Counted from the first letter of the stretch, positions 18,861 to 26,831 are shown. The stretch is 64,000 nucleotides of DNA from Danxiaibacter flavus (GCF_041060425.1 NZ_JAULBC010000002.1:310001-374000); one strand, 5' to 3'. Program-made: numbers and translations. Notes: generated from the sequence alone by a model not told the origin.

Positions 18861-19724
18861 TTATTTTAGCACATGATTGAGCAGGAATAACAATATAAAT
18901 GCACAATTAACGCTTGTTGCTGCTACCATATTCATTCGCATGGCATAGTAAAAACTGGCATTTGACCGGTCTGTCAACACCTTTCTCCACCATGAAACAA
19001 AGTATATGACTATAGGCAAAAAAAACAATTGCATTAACCAGAATTGATAATTTTTCTGTTGCCCGTTAAAGTACACCAGCAACAAAAAATCAGCCAGGAT
19101 GTACATTATACCGCTGAAAACAAACGTACCTCTTACACCGAGCATATAACTAATGGTTCTTACGCCGTCCTGATAATCCTGTTCATGCTGGTATACCTGT
19201 GTTAACGGGTAAAATCCCCCGAACAGCAAAGAACTGACCAGCATGCCCATCCATGGTACAGGCACATCATATACGGAGGAGCCTTTATGCACCATAAAAA
19301 AGGTAACCGCTCCCTGAAATAAAATAACTGTAAGAAATCCTGTGACAGGATATTTTTTTAATCTTATTCCCCGGTAACTATATGCTCTTGATGCGAGGAT
19401 ATTGGCTATAATACAAATTGCGAAAACCACATTGACAAAGAAGCTGAGAAAGATGCAAATAACATCCATTGCAAGCGTTACATAAAACAACTCTTTTGTG
19501 GCCACCGGAGGTTTTTCCAGCATTCCGATGCTTGCTTCATCACGGTCCATATAACTGTTGTAGCCATTACTTGCTGGATACATAATGAAATGCAGGATCA
19601 AAAATACCAAAGCCGCTTTGCCATAGTTTATAACGGAAACCTGGCTTAATGAGAAAAAAAAGACTGGCATCAAAAAGAAAGAAAATGGTATGCGCAGGAG
19701 TGTGATAGTGCTCTTACTAAGCAT
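18861..19724 (-). CDS. UbiA-family prenyltransferase
   Basis: A 287-residue integral membrane protein with about eight or nine helices. It has the two Asp-rich Mg-prenyl-diphosphate motifs of the family: 'NSYMDRDEASIG' near residue 55 and 'YQHEQDYQDGVRT' near 180. It lies just upstream of, and on the same strand as, the type III polyketide synthase, so it is the likely first gene of the operon. I infer that it prenylates the aromatic polyketide at the membrane. A role in menaquinone or heme side-chain synthesis is possible but less likely given the neighbours. Confidence 0.88.
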   Translation of the reverse strand: MLSKSTITLLRIPFSFFLMPVFFFSLSQVSVINYGKAALVFLILHFIMYPASNGYNSYMDRDEASIGMLEKPPVATKELFYVTLAMDVICIFLSFFVNVVFAICIIANILASRAYSYRGIRLKKYPVTGFLTVILFQGAVTFFMVHKGSSVYDVPVPWMGMLVSSLLFGGFYPLTQVYQHEQDYQDGVRTISYMLGVRGTFVFSGIMYILADFLLLVYFNGQQKNYQFWLMQLFFLPIVIYFVSWWRKVLTDRSNASFYYAMRMNMVAATSVNCAFILLFLLNHVLK

Positions 19725-19761
19725 ACAACAATATAAGCATTTTTGAATTACGAACGACTAT

Positions 19762-20014
19762 TTAAGTACGAAATACGAAGTACGAAGTACCTGATCACAG
19801 GCAGGTTCATTTTTATGGAACACCTGAAAAATACTAAGGACCGGAATTAGCAACATTTACCAAAATGAAAAAAAGTGCGAAGTACGAATTACGAAGTACC
19901 TAATCACTGGCAGGTTCATTTTATGAAATACCAAAAAAATTCTGAGGAACCACCATTAGGAACATTTGCCAAAATGAAAAAAGTGCGAAGTACTAATTAG
20001 TACCTATATTTTCG
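19762..20014. repeat. Word array, family E, left part (104-109 bp tandem units)
   Basis: Three diverged direct copies, with the phrase GAAGTACCT ending at about 19791, 19900 and 20004, carry the G/A-form words GTACGAAGTACGAAGTAC and CGAATTACGAAGTACC. Each is followed by GGCAGGTT and AACATTTRCCAAAATG. The array lies between the divergent UbiA and YihY genes. Confidence 0.85.
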
Positions 20015-20108
20015 GCAGGTTTAGTTTTGGCTATTATAAAAAAATCCCATGAATCGCCATCCAGCACTATCAACGAGGATGAATGAAAAGAACGTTGATC
20101 ACACCAAC

Positions 20109-20545
20109 GTACTTCGTATTTCGTAATTCGTACTTGCACCTATTAGGCACATTTGTGAGCATGCAAAAAAAGTACGGTGATCACACCAACGTACTTCGTA
20201 CTTCGTAATTCGTACTTGCACCTATTAGTAACATTAGCCGGCATGCAAAAAAAGTACGGTGATCACACCGGTGTACTTCCTACTTCGTAATTCGTACTTC
20301 CATCTATTAGGCACATTTGCCGACATGCAAAAAAAGTACGGTGATCACACCGGCGTACTTCGTACTTCGTAATTCGTACTTGCATCTATTAGGCACATTT
20401 GCCGACATGCAAAAAAGTACGGTGATCACACCGGCGTACTTCGTAATTCGCACTTCCATCTATCAGGCACATTTGCCAGCTTGCAAAAAAGAACGCTGAT
20501 CGCAACAACGTACTTCGTACTTCGTAATTCGTACTTGCGCCAGCA
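20109..20545. repeat. Tandem repeat of ~82 bp, 5.5 copies (family E, right part)
   Basis: Units start at 20109, 20191, 20273, 20355, 20436 and 20510. Each has GTACTTCGTACTTCGTAATT, then CGTACTTG, ATTAGGCACATTTGCC, ATGCAAAAAAAGTACGG and TGATCACACCGG. The word is the complement of the one in the 19762-20014 array, but the ACATTTGCC phrase is in direct orientation in both. Short reading frames here are repeat artefacts. From 20546 to 20699 nothing further is evident. Confidence 0.93.
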
Positions 20546-20699
20546 TTACGAAGCACCGGATTTTTTTGTCAGAGGGGAAGTTTATCCACATTCTTTGCAT
20601 CATATTTCCGTTGAAAGCCGCCAAACCCAACCCTCATTCCCTTTCAGCAAATACAAAAAGCATGGTAGCCTTTTTGTGTTATAACAGGAAAAACTGTGC

Positions 20700-21659
20700 A
20701 TGAAAAGAATAACGATAAAGGGAGTATGGGAAGTGATCAAGAATACTTTTAGTTGCTTTATTAACGATAAGGTAACCAAGCTAAGCGGTGCCCTGGCTTA
20801 TTTCACAGTTTTCTCTATGGGACCATTACTGGTTGTGCTGATTTCATTTTGCGGCCTGTTCCTTGAAAAAGAAGCCGTAGAAGGACAGGTATATAGTGTA
20901 CTCAGGAATTTCATTGGCCAGGATACCGCGCTTCAATTGCAACACATCATCGAAAATGCAGCTATTGGCGGCAAAAGCAAAATAGCTGCAATTATTGGCG
21001 TAATCACTCTTGTGATTGGCGCCACCTCTATTTTTGCCGAGATACAGGATTCTATCAATATCATTTGGGGAATCAAACCCAAGCCGAAGAAGGGGTTGCT
21101 GAAAATGCTGCTGAACAGACTCTTATCTTTTTCTGTGATCATCAGCCTGGGATTTTTGCTGTTGGTATCACTTGTAATTACCGGTGTTATAGAAGCGCTG
21201 AATAACCGGCTGCAAGCAGCTTATCCCGATGTAACAATCGTGGTGTTCTACATTTTCAACCTGGGAATGACACTATTCACGAGTATGATGATCTTCGGCG
21301 TGATTTTCAAGGTTCTTCCGGATGCGCGGATTAAATGGAAAGATGTAACAGCAGGCGCTTTTGTGACGTCCCTGCTCTTTCTGCTGGGTAAATTTCTTAT
21401 TTCATTCTATATCTCGCGTAGCCACGTTGGCAGCACCTATGGCACTGCGGGTTCACTGGTGATATTGCTGCTGTGGGTTTATTACTCTTCAGTAATACTG
21501 TATTTCGGAGCGGAGTTTACAAAGGCATACGCCATTAAGTACGGATCGGAAATTTTACCTAATTCTTATGCGGTGACCATGAAACAGGTCGAGGTTGAAA
21601 CCGGCAAAGCTTCTGTTCAGGAAAAGGAACAAATAGTTCCTCCTAAAAAGAAAGTTTAA
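20700..21659 (+). CDS. YihY/BrkB family inner-membrane protein
   Basis: A 319-residue membrane protein with about six helices. Family landmarks are 'DKVTKLSGALAYFTVFSMGPLLVV' at the N-terminus, 'FAEIQDSINIIWGIKPKPKKG', 'ITLVIGATSIF', and 'GSTYGTAGSLVILLLWVYYSS' followed by 'ILYFGAEFTKAYA'. The tail after residue 290 is charged and cytoplasmic. The family was once misassigned as RNase BN; its true function is unknown, with transport suggested. The start at 20700 is the only one compatible with the family N-terminus. It is convergent with the HD-domain gene, 16 bp apart. Confidence 0.93.
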   Translation: MKRITIKGVWEVIKNTFSCFINDKVTKLSGALAYFTVFSMGPLLVVLISFCGLFLEKEAVEGQVYSVLRNFIGQDTALQLQHIIENAAIGGKSKIAAIIGVITLVIGATSIFAEIQDSINIIWGIKPKPKKGLLKMLLNRLLSFSVIISLGFLLLVSLVITGVIEALNNRLQAAYPDVTIVVFYIFNLGMTLFTSMMIFGVIFKVLPDARIKWKDVTAGAFVTSLLFLLGKFLISFYISRSHVGSTYGTAGSLVILLLWVYYSSVILYFGAEFTKAYAIKYGSEILPNSYAVTMKQVEVETGKASVQEKEQIVPPKKKV

Positions 21660-21675
21660 TGCAACGGGCCAGGCT

Positions 21676-22251
21676 TTATGCCCGGCTCATTAAATATTCG
21701 AACGTAAGATGTTTCATCATCTCCACGTCTTTAGGATCAACGGGCGTTTCTGTATCTTTTCCCAGATCATCCCAATGGCGAATTTTAATATAACTTTCAA
21801 GCAAAGGATCTTTTGCATACGCAGCCGCCTCATCTTCCGTCATTGGTCCACCCTGGTATTTCAATGTCATCTTGCTTGCATCAGAAAGTTTATCATAGTA
21901 GCCATCTTCTGCATAAGTCAGGTAACGTTTTGTTTCTACATGACTGGCCACCAGGTCAGCTATCTTATCCGAAAAACCATGTTCCAGCAAATAGTCGCGT
22001 CCCAGCTTGTCGTGATCTTTTCGTCCGTAACCGCCCATATCTTCTGCATGCTCCAGAAAATGCCCGATGTCGTGGAAAAAAGCTGCCAGCACCATATCAT
22101 TATCTGCCTGCTCACTTAATGCGAGTTTGGCACACTGAATCATATGCATCAACTGGGTTACTCCTTCTCCATAATCTTCATCACCATATTTATCGTAAAG
22201 ACTGAACAATTCGTCAACTTTCTGCTGAATTAATACCGGGTCTTTGGTCAT
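21676..22251 (-). CDS. PhnZ-like HD-domain protein (mixed-valent diiron oxygenase family)
   Basis: A 191-residue HD protein. It aligns by eye with PhnZ-type phosphonate-associated HD proteins: 'YGEGVTQLMHMIQCAKLA' (His36), 'AAFFHDIGH' (His60-Asp61), 'DHDKLGRDYLLEHGFSDKIADLVASHVETKRYL', and the very characteristic 'LSDASKMTLKYQGGPMTEDEAAAY'. PhnZ oxidatively cleaves 2-amino-1-hydroxyethylphosphonate to glycine and phosphate with a di-iron centre, and relatives act on other phosphonates or amines. No other phosphonate gene is nearby, so the substrate is open. Confidence 0.87.
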   Translation of the reverse strand: MTKDPVLIQQKVDELFSLYDKYGDEDYGEGVTQLMHMIQCAKLALSEQADNDMVLAAFFHDIGHFLEHAEDMGGYGRKDHDKLGRDYLLEHGFSDKIADLVASHVETKRYLTYAEDGYYDKLSDASKMTLKYQGGPMTEDEAAAYAKDPLLESYIKIRHWDDLGKDTETPVDPKDVEMMKHLTFEYLMSRA

Positions 22252-22516
22252 AGCGCTTAATTTTTAAATTCTCTAAACTGCTCCAATTCAAAATTCCACT
22301 GGTTCAATAATACTAAACAAAAAAACACACATTCTCCCGGCCTCTCAATTAAAATTCAATTAACATGAAACAAAAATATCTTCTTCAACTCCTTTATTGG
22401 CAGTAAATATGATTAACTAATCATTAATTCCAAACAGCACGATGTCATTCAAAAAGAAACGGCCAACGAGTAAGTTATACTAAACTTTTGTTACCTCGTT
22501 TTTTTCATTATCTTTT

Positions 22517-22624
22517 ATGGGCATAAGCGAAAAAAGAAAATACGGCCGCAATCTGAGCAGGGTGATGAAGCACTACCAGTATTTTCTGCTTTTAAAAATC
22601 AAAAAAACAAGCTACATTCAATAA
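22517..22624 (+). CDS. Candidate 35-residue basic small protein
   Basis: An ATG at 22517 opens a 35-codon frame encoding a strongly basic peptide (starts MGISEKRKYGRNLSRVMKHY, ends IKKTSYIQ). The stop is followed after two bases by a perfect 12-bp-stem hairpin (22627-22664), as a terminator would be. There is no homology I recognise and the frame is short enough to arise by chance. It lies in an 850-bp stretch with no other gene. Confidence 0.3.
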   Translation: MGISEKRKYGRNLSRVMKHYQYFLLLKIKKTSYIQ

Positions 22625-22626
22625 AC

Positions 22627-22664
22627 AATTATATAAGCTTTCCGTTTTTAATGCTTATATAATT
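22627..22664 (+). terminator. Perfect 12-bp A/T-rich hairpin after the small reading frame
   Basis: Arms AATTATATAAGC (22627-22638) and GCTTATATAATT (22653-22664) with a 14-base loop containing a T-run. It is A/T-rich, so as a terminator it would be weak; it may instead be a binding site. Confidence 0.45.
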
Positions 22665-22829
22665 TCTTAAATTAGAAACAATTAATCCGGGTCCCAATTA
22701 TTGTCCCGAAAACTGGAAAAGCTGCATAAATGTGCGTTCTGTCATGGGAGCCAGATAATATGATCTTTAACACAAATACTTATACTTACAACACAATCTT
22801 TATATTAGCGTACCTTTGAGGGTATATCC

Positions 22830-22860
22830 GGCCGCTGTTTTTACAGTGGCCTTATTGTTT
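22830..22860 (+). terminator. Terminator-like hairpin in gene-free region
   Basis: GGCCGCTG (22830-22837) pairs with CAGTGGCC (22844-22851), one G-T pair, followed by TTATTGTTT. A promoter-like TACCTTTG box lies just upstream at 22811-22818, too close to make a useful transcript with this hairpin. What it terminates is unclear. Confidence 0.45.
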
Positions 22861-22870
22861 AAACAGTATG

Positions 22871-23102
22871 ATTTGGGATTTGAAATTTATAATTTGAGAT
22901 TTTGAAATTTATAATTTGAGATTCTCAAGTTCAGACTCACCATTTTGTTTTAACCTGTTTAAATGTGAAATCCGTAATGAATATTAATTGAAGTAAAAAA
23001 GCCGATGGCACCCTCAACACATTAATTTCAAACCGTAAATCTCAAATCAATAAAAAAGCCGCTGGTATTCCAACGGCAATAATTTCAAATCTCAAATCTC
23101 TA
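22871..23102. repeat. Word array, family F (GAAATTTATAATTTGAGATT)
   Basis: Left arm 22871-22927 has two copies of TTGAAATTTATAATTTGAGA. Right arm pieces at 23024-23050 and 23081-23102 carry AATTTCAAATCTCAAATC. The right arm touches the stop codon of the dsbA-like gene, and the operon terminator is embedded between its two pieces. Confidence 0.8.
23052..23077 (-). terminator. Intrinsic terminator of the tetR-yceI-dsbA operon
   Basis: On the minus strand GCCGTTGG (23070-23077) and CCAGCGGC (23058-23065) form a stem with a four-base loop, followed by six T (23052-23057). It is 22 bp beyond the dsbA-like stop. A decayed look-alike, AAAAAAGCCGATGGC, occurs near 22995-23010. Confidence 0.85.
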
Positions 23103-23789
23103 ATTGCATTTCCCATCCACTGTACAAAATCCGCCTTCATCCCCCGGTGCGGCCTGAGCCTCTGTCCAGCTTTGCTGTAATGCACCAAGAAAAACTTCCG
23201 AAGGTTGTGCCCCTGAGACTGCGTATTTCTCATCAAAAACAAAAAAAGGAACGCCACGTACACCTATTTCTGCAGCTCTTTGCTGGTCGGCAAAAACCTC
23301 ATCTTCATACCTGCCTGTTTCCAATGCTTCTCTTACTTCGTCCTGCTGCAATCCAAGTTTTACGCCAATTGCTACAAGCGTCTCAACATCACCAACATTC
23401 TCTCCGTCTGTAAAGTAAGCTTTCAGCAAAGTCTCTTTCGCAGCATCACCGAGACCTTTCTTATCAGCAATATGAATTAACTGGTGAGCTAATGCAGTAT
23501 TGGCAACCACAGCTTTGTCAAAATCATATTCAAGACCAGCCTGTTTGGCCATATCTGTCACCTGCTGATTAACCTTCCTGGCATACTCAACTGTCCAGCC
23601 TTTATGTTCTGCGAGGTATTGATCGATATGTGTACCAGGTTTTGCATTCAACTCAGGATTCAGCTGAAAGCTTCGCCAGGTTACTTTTATGTCTTCTTTA
23701 TGATCAAACTGCTTAAGTGCCGCCTCAAATTTGCGTTTGCCGATATAGCAAAACGGGCACATAATATCGCTCCAGATCTCTACATTCAT
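23100..23789 (-). CDS. DsbA-family oxidoreductase, FrnE-like
   Basis: A 229-residue thioredoxin-fold protein with the active site Cys11-Pro-Phe-Cys14 ('SDIMCPFCYIGK') right at the N-terminus and no signal peptide, so it is cytoplasmic like FrnE. The helical insertion and the 'VRGVPFFVFDEKYAVSGAQ' segment with the cis-Pro loop (about 180-200) are typical. The C-terminus adds two more Cys ('GGFCTVDGKCN'). It is probably a dithiol oxidase/isomerase for stress-damaged proteins. It is the last gene of the tetR-yceI-yceI operon, 68 bp after the second yceI gene. Confidence 0.92.
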   Translation of the reverse strand: MNVEIWSDIMCPFCYIGKRKFEAALKQFDHKEDIKVTWRSFQLNPELNAKPGTHIDQYLAEHKGWTVEYARKVNQQVTDMAKQAGLEYDFDKAVVANTALAHQLIHIADKKGLGDAAKETLLKAYFTDGENVGDVETLVAIGVKLGLQQDEVREALETGRYEDEVFADQQRAAEIGVRGVPFFVFDEKYAVSGAQPSEVFLGALQQSWTEAQAAPGDEGGFCTVDGKCN

Positions 23790-23857
23790 AATTGTATTTT
23801 TAAAAGCTGCCGGTTTTCATATTCTGAATGTAAACCGGCAACAATAATAAGTTTCAA

Positions 23858-24427
23858 TTAGCTTCCGAATTCTCCGTCAGCAACAATAATCACTTCCTCA
23901 CTCAACATAGCTTCAGGAAATTTACCACCGATACCAAAGTCAGAACGCTTTACAGAACCTGTTACACGGAAACCGGCATCAGGCTTTTGGCTCATCGGAT
24001 TGGTAATAGTACCGCGGTACCACAGGTCCAGCGTTACAGGTTTAGTAACACCATGTATAGTCAGGTTACCAGACACTTTATACTTGTTATTGCCGTTTTT
24101 TGCAAGAGATGTGCTTTTGAAAGAAAGCTCAGGATATTTGGCTACATCAAAGAAATCTGCAGATCTCAGATGTTCGTCTCTTTGCTGAACGCCGGTATTA
24201 ATAGAAGTAGCTTTGGCAGTAAGTGTGAAAACCGCATCACTGAAATCTGCTTTTGTAGCAACGATGGATGCATCAAAATCAGTGAATGCTCCTGAAACAG
24301 TTGATACGCCCAGGTGAGTGATATCAAATTTAACTTGTGTGTGGGCTTTGTCAGCTTTCCAGGTTGTTTGTCCGAAGCTTGCAACAGCAATAGTTACAGC
24401 AATAAAGAGTGCGCTAATTTTTTTCAT
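23858..24427 (-). CDS. YceI family protein, exported paralogue
   Basis: A 189-residue lipocalin-like beta-barrel with a signal peptide (MKKISALFIAVTIAVASFGQ). Family patterns are 'TTWKADKAHTQVKFDITHLGVSTVSGAFTDFD', 'RDEHLRSADFFDVAKYPELSF', 'GNLTIHGVTKPVTLD' and 'RSDFGIG'. YceI proteins bind long isoprenoids such as polyprenols or quinones; the physiological role is unclear. It lies 56 bp downstream of a paralogue without a signal peptide, so the pair covers periplasm and cytoplasm. Confidence 0.94.
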   Translation of the reverse strand: MKKISALFIAVTIAVASFGQTTWKADKAHTQVKFDITHLGVSTVSGAFTDFDASIVATKADFSDAVFTLTAKATSINTGVQQRDEHLRSADFFDVAKYPELSFKSTSLAKNGNNKYKVSGNLTIHGVTKPVTLDLWYRGTITNPMSQKPDAGFRVTGSVKRSDFGIGGKFPEAMLSEEVIIVADGEFGS

Positions 24428-24483
24428 AAATGTTCTGTACTGTTTTGTTTGGTAATATAAAAAGGTTCTATTCCTTAGTGAGC

Positions 24484-25017
24484 TTATGCGGATTTTGCCA
24501 GCTGAATATTGGCGATCAGTTTGATGTCTTCACCTAAAGCAAGACCACCGGTTTCTGTAAGCGCATTGTATGTAAGGCCGAATTCTTTGCGGTTTATTTT
24601 GCCGGTAACTTCAAAACCAAGCTTGGTATTACCCCAGGCATCTTTTGCTGCGCCACCGTATTCTGCGTCGATTGTTACTTCTTTAGTAATGCCCTTCATT
24701 GTAAGGTTACCGGTTACTGCGTAAATGTCGCCCTTTGCCTTTTTAAAAGAAGTTGATTCAAAAGATATAGTGGGAAATTGTCCGGCATCAAAAAATTCCG
24801 CGGATCTTAAGTGGTTATCACGTGCCTCCTGGTTTGTATTAATGCTGTTTACATCCAACGTAAATGCAACTTTTGCATTTTCAAAATCATCTCCGTTTGC
24901 TGTCGCTTCGCCACCAAATGTGTTGAACGCGCCTGTAACTGTAGAGATAACAAGGTGTTTTACTTTAAAATGAACCTCTGAGTGCATTGGGTCTACTACC
25001 CATTTTGTTGTTTCCAT
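24484..25017 (-). CDS. YceI family protein, cytoplasmic paralogue
   Basis: A 177-residue YceI protein beginning directly at the domain ('TKWVVDPMHSEVHFKVKHLVISTVTGAFNTF') with no signal peptide. It also shows 'RDNHLRSAEFFDAGQFPTISFES', 'GNLTMKGITKEVTID' and 'NRKEFGLTYN'. Its promoter region holds a TetR-type palindrome (25085-25097) matching one in front of the tetR gene, so it is probably repressed by that regulator. It is the first structural gene, followed by the exported paralogue and the dsbA-like gene. Confidence 0.94.
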   Translation of the reverse strand: METTKWVVDPMHSEVHFKVKHLVISTVTGAFNTFGGEATANGDDFENAKVAFTLDVNSINTNQEARDNHLRSAEFFDAGQFPTISFESTSFKKAKGDIYAVTGNLTMKGITKEVTIDAEYGGAAKDAWGNTKLGFEVTGKINRKEFGLTYNALTETGGLALGEDIKLIANIQLAKSA

Positions 25018-25084
25018 AACTGTTATTTAAAATTAAAACGTTCGACTTTTGAGGTCCAGGATTGAAATATCAATGCTATTATTT

Positions 25085-25097
25085 ATAACAGTGTTAT
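25085..25097. promoter_or_regulatory. Putative TetR operator, site 1 (yceI side)
   Basis: ATAACAGTGTTAT is a 13-bp palindrome around one base. It lies in the gap between the tetR stop and the yceI start, 68 bp from the latter. The same sequence in complement recurs in front of tetR at 25740-25752. Confidence 0.65.
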
Positions 25098-25114
25098 TTT
25101 TTTATGAAAAAAAA

Positions 25115-25720
25115 TTAGCTCACTAGCGCTTTTATAAAACCAGCTATTGAATCTTCCAGGATCTTTTCTTTAAGATCATTGGAAACGTTTCCGTTATTGT
25201 TCATCATCTGCAAAGAAACCTGGCCATGAAGAATGGACCAATATGCATGGAATTTCAGAAAAGCATCTGCATCCGGGTTTTTACTGCCTTGTATTGCGGA
25301 TTGAATAACAGAAATAATTACATCCGAAAATTCTTTCATTTCCGCTACACGACTTACAGTTTCGCAAGGCGGCATCCCCAATCCAAACATTAACTGGTAA
25401 TATTCCTTGTTGCCAAAGGCGAATTTAAAATATGCTTTTGCGATGGCATCCAATTGCTGACAGGATTCCTGGCGGCTTTCTTTCGCTTCTTTTAACCTCT
25501 CTGATAAAATGCTGAACCCTTTGCGTGTAAATTCAAACAAAATGGCTTCTTTATTTTCAAAATGCGTATATATTACAGGAATACTGTATTCAATAGCATC
25601 CGCAATTTTACGGATAGAGAGCGTCTGCCACCCTTCGGTGGTAGCTATTTGCCAGGCTTTTTCAAGAATAGCAGCTTTAACCTGCTCCTTGTGCCTTTGT
25701 TTTCTTTCCGCTACTCCCAT
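25115..25720 (-). CDS. TetR/AcrR family transcriptional regulator
   Basis: A 201-residue repressor. The N-terminal helix-turn-helix is 'AAILEKAWQIATTEGWQTLSIRKIADAIEYSIPVIYTHFENKEAILFEF' (about 14-62 in the chosen frame), with the recognition helix at 'YSIPVIYTHF'. The C-terminal domain resembles the WHG/TetR_C group ('AKAYFKFAFGNKEYYQLMFGLG'). The ATG at 25720 is used; the frame runs on to 25783 without family similarity. Twin palindromes at 25085 and 25740 suggest that it represses itself and the yceI-yceI-dsbA genes. The ligand is unknown; the YceI genes make a lipid or quinone plausible. Confidence 0.92.
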   Translation of the reverse strand: MGVAERKQRHKEQVKAAILEKAWQIATTEGWQTLSIRKIADAIEYSIPVIYTHFENKEAILFEFTRKGFSILSERLKEAKESRQESCQQLDAIAKAYFKFAFGNKEYYQLMFGLGMPPCETVSRVAEMKEFSDVIISVIQSAIQGSKNPDADAFLKFHAYWSILHGQVSLQMMNNNGNVSNDLKEKILEDSIAGFIKALVS

Positions 25721-25739
25721 TTTAACGCTTTTAAAAAAT

Positions 25740-25752
25740 ATAACACTGTTAG
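25740..25752. promoter_or_regulatory. Putative TetR operator, site 2 (tetR promoter)
   Basis: ATAACACTGTTAG repeats the palindromic core TAACACTGTTA, the complement of site 1. It is 20 bp upstream of the tetR start codon, a position suited to autorepression. Confidence 0.65.
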
Positions 25753-25799
25753 CAAAATTACGAAGGAGGTATAAATGTGCCAAAAGTTTTTAGTTAAGG

Positions 25800-25946
25800 A
25801 AAGCTCAAAGCCTAAAGCTTAAAGCCTAAAGCTTTGAGTTGGCTCATATTCAGTGTTTTTACTTCGATAGATATTGAAAGGAGAATTATTCACTATCCAG
25901 GTACATGCTCCGGTTTTAGGCTTTGGGCTTTAAGCTTTGGGCTTCC
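25800..25946. repeat. Word array, family G (AAAGCCTAAAGCTT)
   Basis: Left arm 25800-25838 (AAGCTCAAAGCCTAAAGCTT and so on). Right arm 25913-25945 (TTTAGGCTTTGGGCTTTAAG and so on). The 75-bp spacer shows no gene. The right arm ends one base from the stop codon of the cyclophilin gene. Confidence 0.85.
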
Positions 25947-26603
25947 TCAAAAGATCCAAAACTTCTTCTTTATCCGAACCCGTTTCATAACAACGTCCTG
26001 GTTGGGACGATCATTGGCATCACGTGGAAGTTTGGAAATAGTGTCAACAACATCCATTCCTTTTATTACCATACCAAACACCGTATATCTTCCGTCAAGA
26101 TGTGGCGTGCCGCCTTCGGTTTTATACACATCCCGCTGCTCTTTCGTAAATGTACGTCCGTTATTCTTTGTTAATTTATCCAGGGTTTCATCTGTAATTT
26201 TTTTCCCAACCACAATATAGAACTGGCAACCGGAAGAAGCTTTTTCCGGATTGTCTTCTCTTGCCATACCGACTGCACCTCGACGATGATAATATTCGTC
26301 ATTTATTTCTGCAGGAATCTTGTAGCCTACATCCCCCTCTCCTAACATTGCACCTGGCTTTGCATGTTTAGAATTGGGATCACCACCTTGTATTACAAAC
26401 GCCGGTATGATGCGATGAAACATTATGCTGTCATAAAATTTTTGTCTTACCAGCTTAAGCATATTATCACGGTGCTTTGGTGTTTTGTCGTACAGCACCA
26501 TTTCTATCTTTCCATAAGATGTAGTCAGAATTATTTTCTTCTTTTGAGCAAATGCAACGGAGACTAAGACCATGCATAAAACAAGTACAATAAATTTCTT
26601 CAT
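25947..26603 (-). CDS. Exported cyclophilin-type peptidyl-prolyl isomerase
   Basis: A 218-residue proline isomerase that assists folding outside the cytoplasm. It has a signal peptide (MKKFIVLVLCMVLVSVAFAQ). The cyclophilin domain runs from about 25 to 210 with 'YDSIMFHRIIPAFVIQGGDP' (the catalytic Phe-His-Arg), 'GAVGMAREDNPEKASSGCQFYIV' and 'HLDGRYTVFGMVIKGMDVVDTI'. An insertion after 'KITDETLDKL' is usual in Bacteroidota members. Monocistronic. Confidence 0.95.
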   Translation of the reverse strand: MKKFIVLVLCMVLVSVAFAQKKKIILTTSYGKIEMVLYDKTPKHRDNMLKLVRQKFYDSIMFHRIIPAFVIQGGDPNSKHAKPGAMLGEGDVGYKIPAEINDEYYHRRGAVGMAREDNPEKASSGCQFYIVVGKKITDETLDKLTKNNGRTFTKEQRDVYKTEGGTPHLDGRYTVFGMVIKGMDVVDTISKLPRDANDRPNQDVVMKRVRIKKKFWIF

Positions 26604-26831
26604 ATATCATCGGGCATATTTACGAACATACACAAAACCATGCAACATCAATTAACATCCAACTAAGAATGAATTAATAATTTGTTCTCTTACATTATCA
26701 TGCAATAAAAAATCGCTGCTATATGTTTGCCTTGCGTAAAACAAAAGCCCAGCGGGAAACAGGTGAACACAACCTGTTTCTTCGCCTGGCACAAGAGTTA
26801 AAGCTAATTAGTAATTGCAAAAAATACTGTT

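Noticed and set aside
19762..20545. CRISPR possibility for the 82-bp repeat
   Set aside because: The whole unit, including the part that would be a spacer, is conserved between copies.
20317..20684. Short reading frames inside the 82-bp satellite (TVITPAYFV-type peptides)
   Set aside because: They are translations of the tandem repeat, differ between units and have no start signals; not genes.
22811..22818. TACCTTTG as a promoter for a small RNA
   Set aside because: The hairpin with T-run starts only 12 bp later, leaving no room for a transcript, and no -33 element is seen.
23054..23077. AAAAAAGCCGCTGG hairpin as part of the family F repeat
   Set aside because: It is better explained as the terminator of the dsbA-ended operon, with the word array around it.
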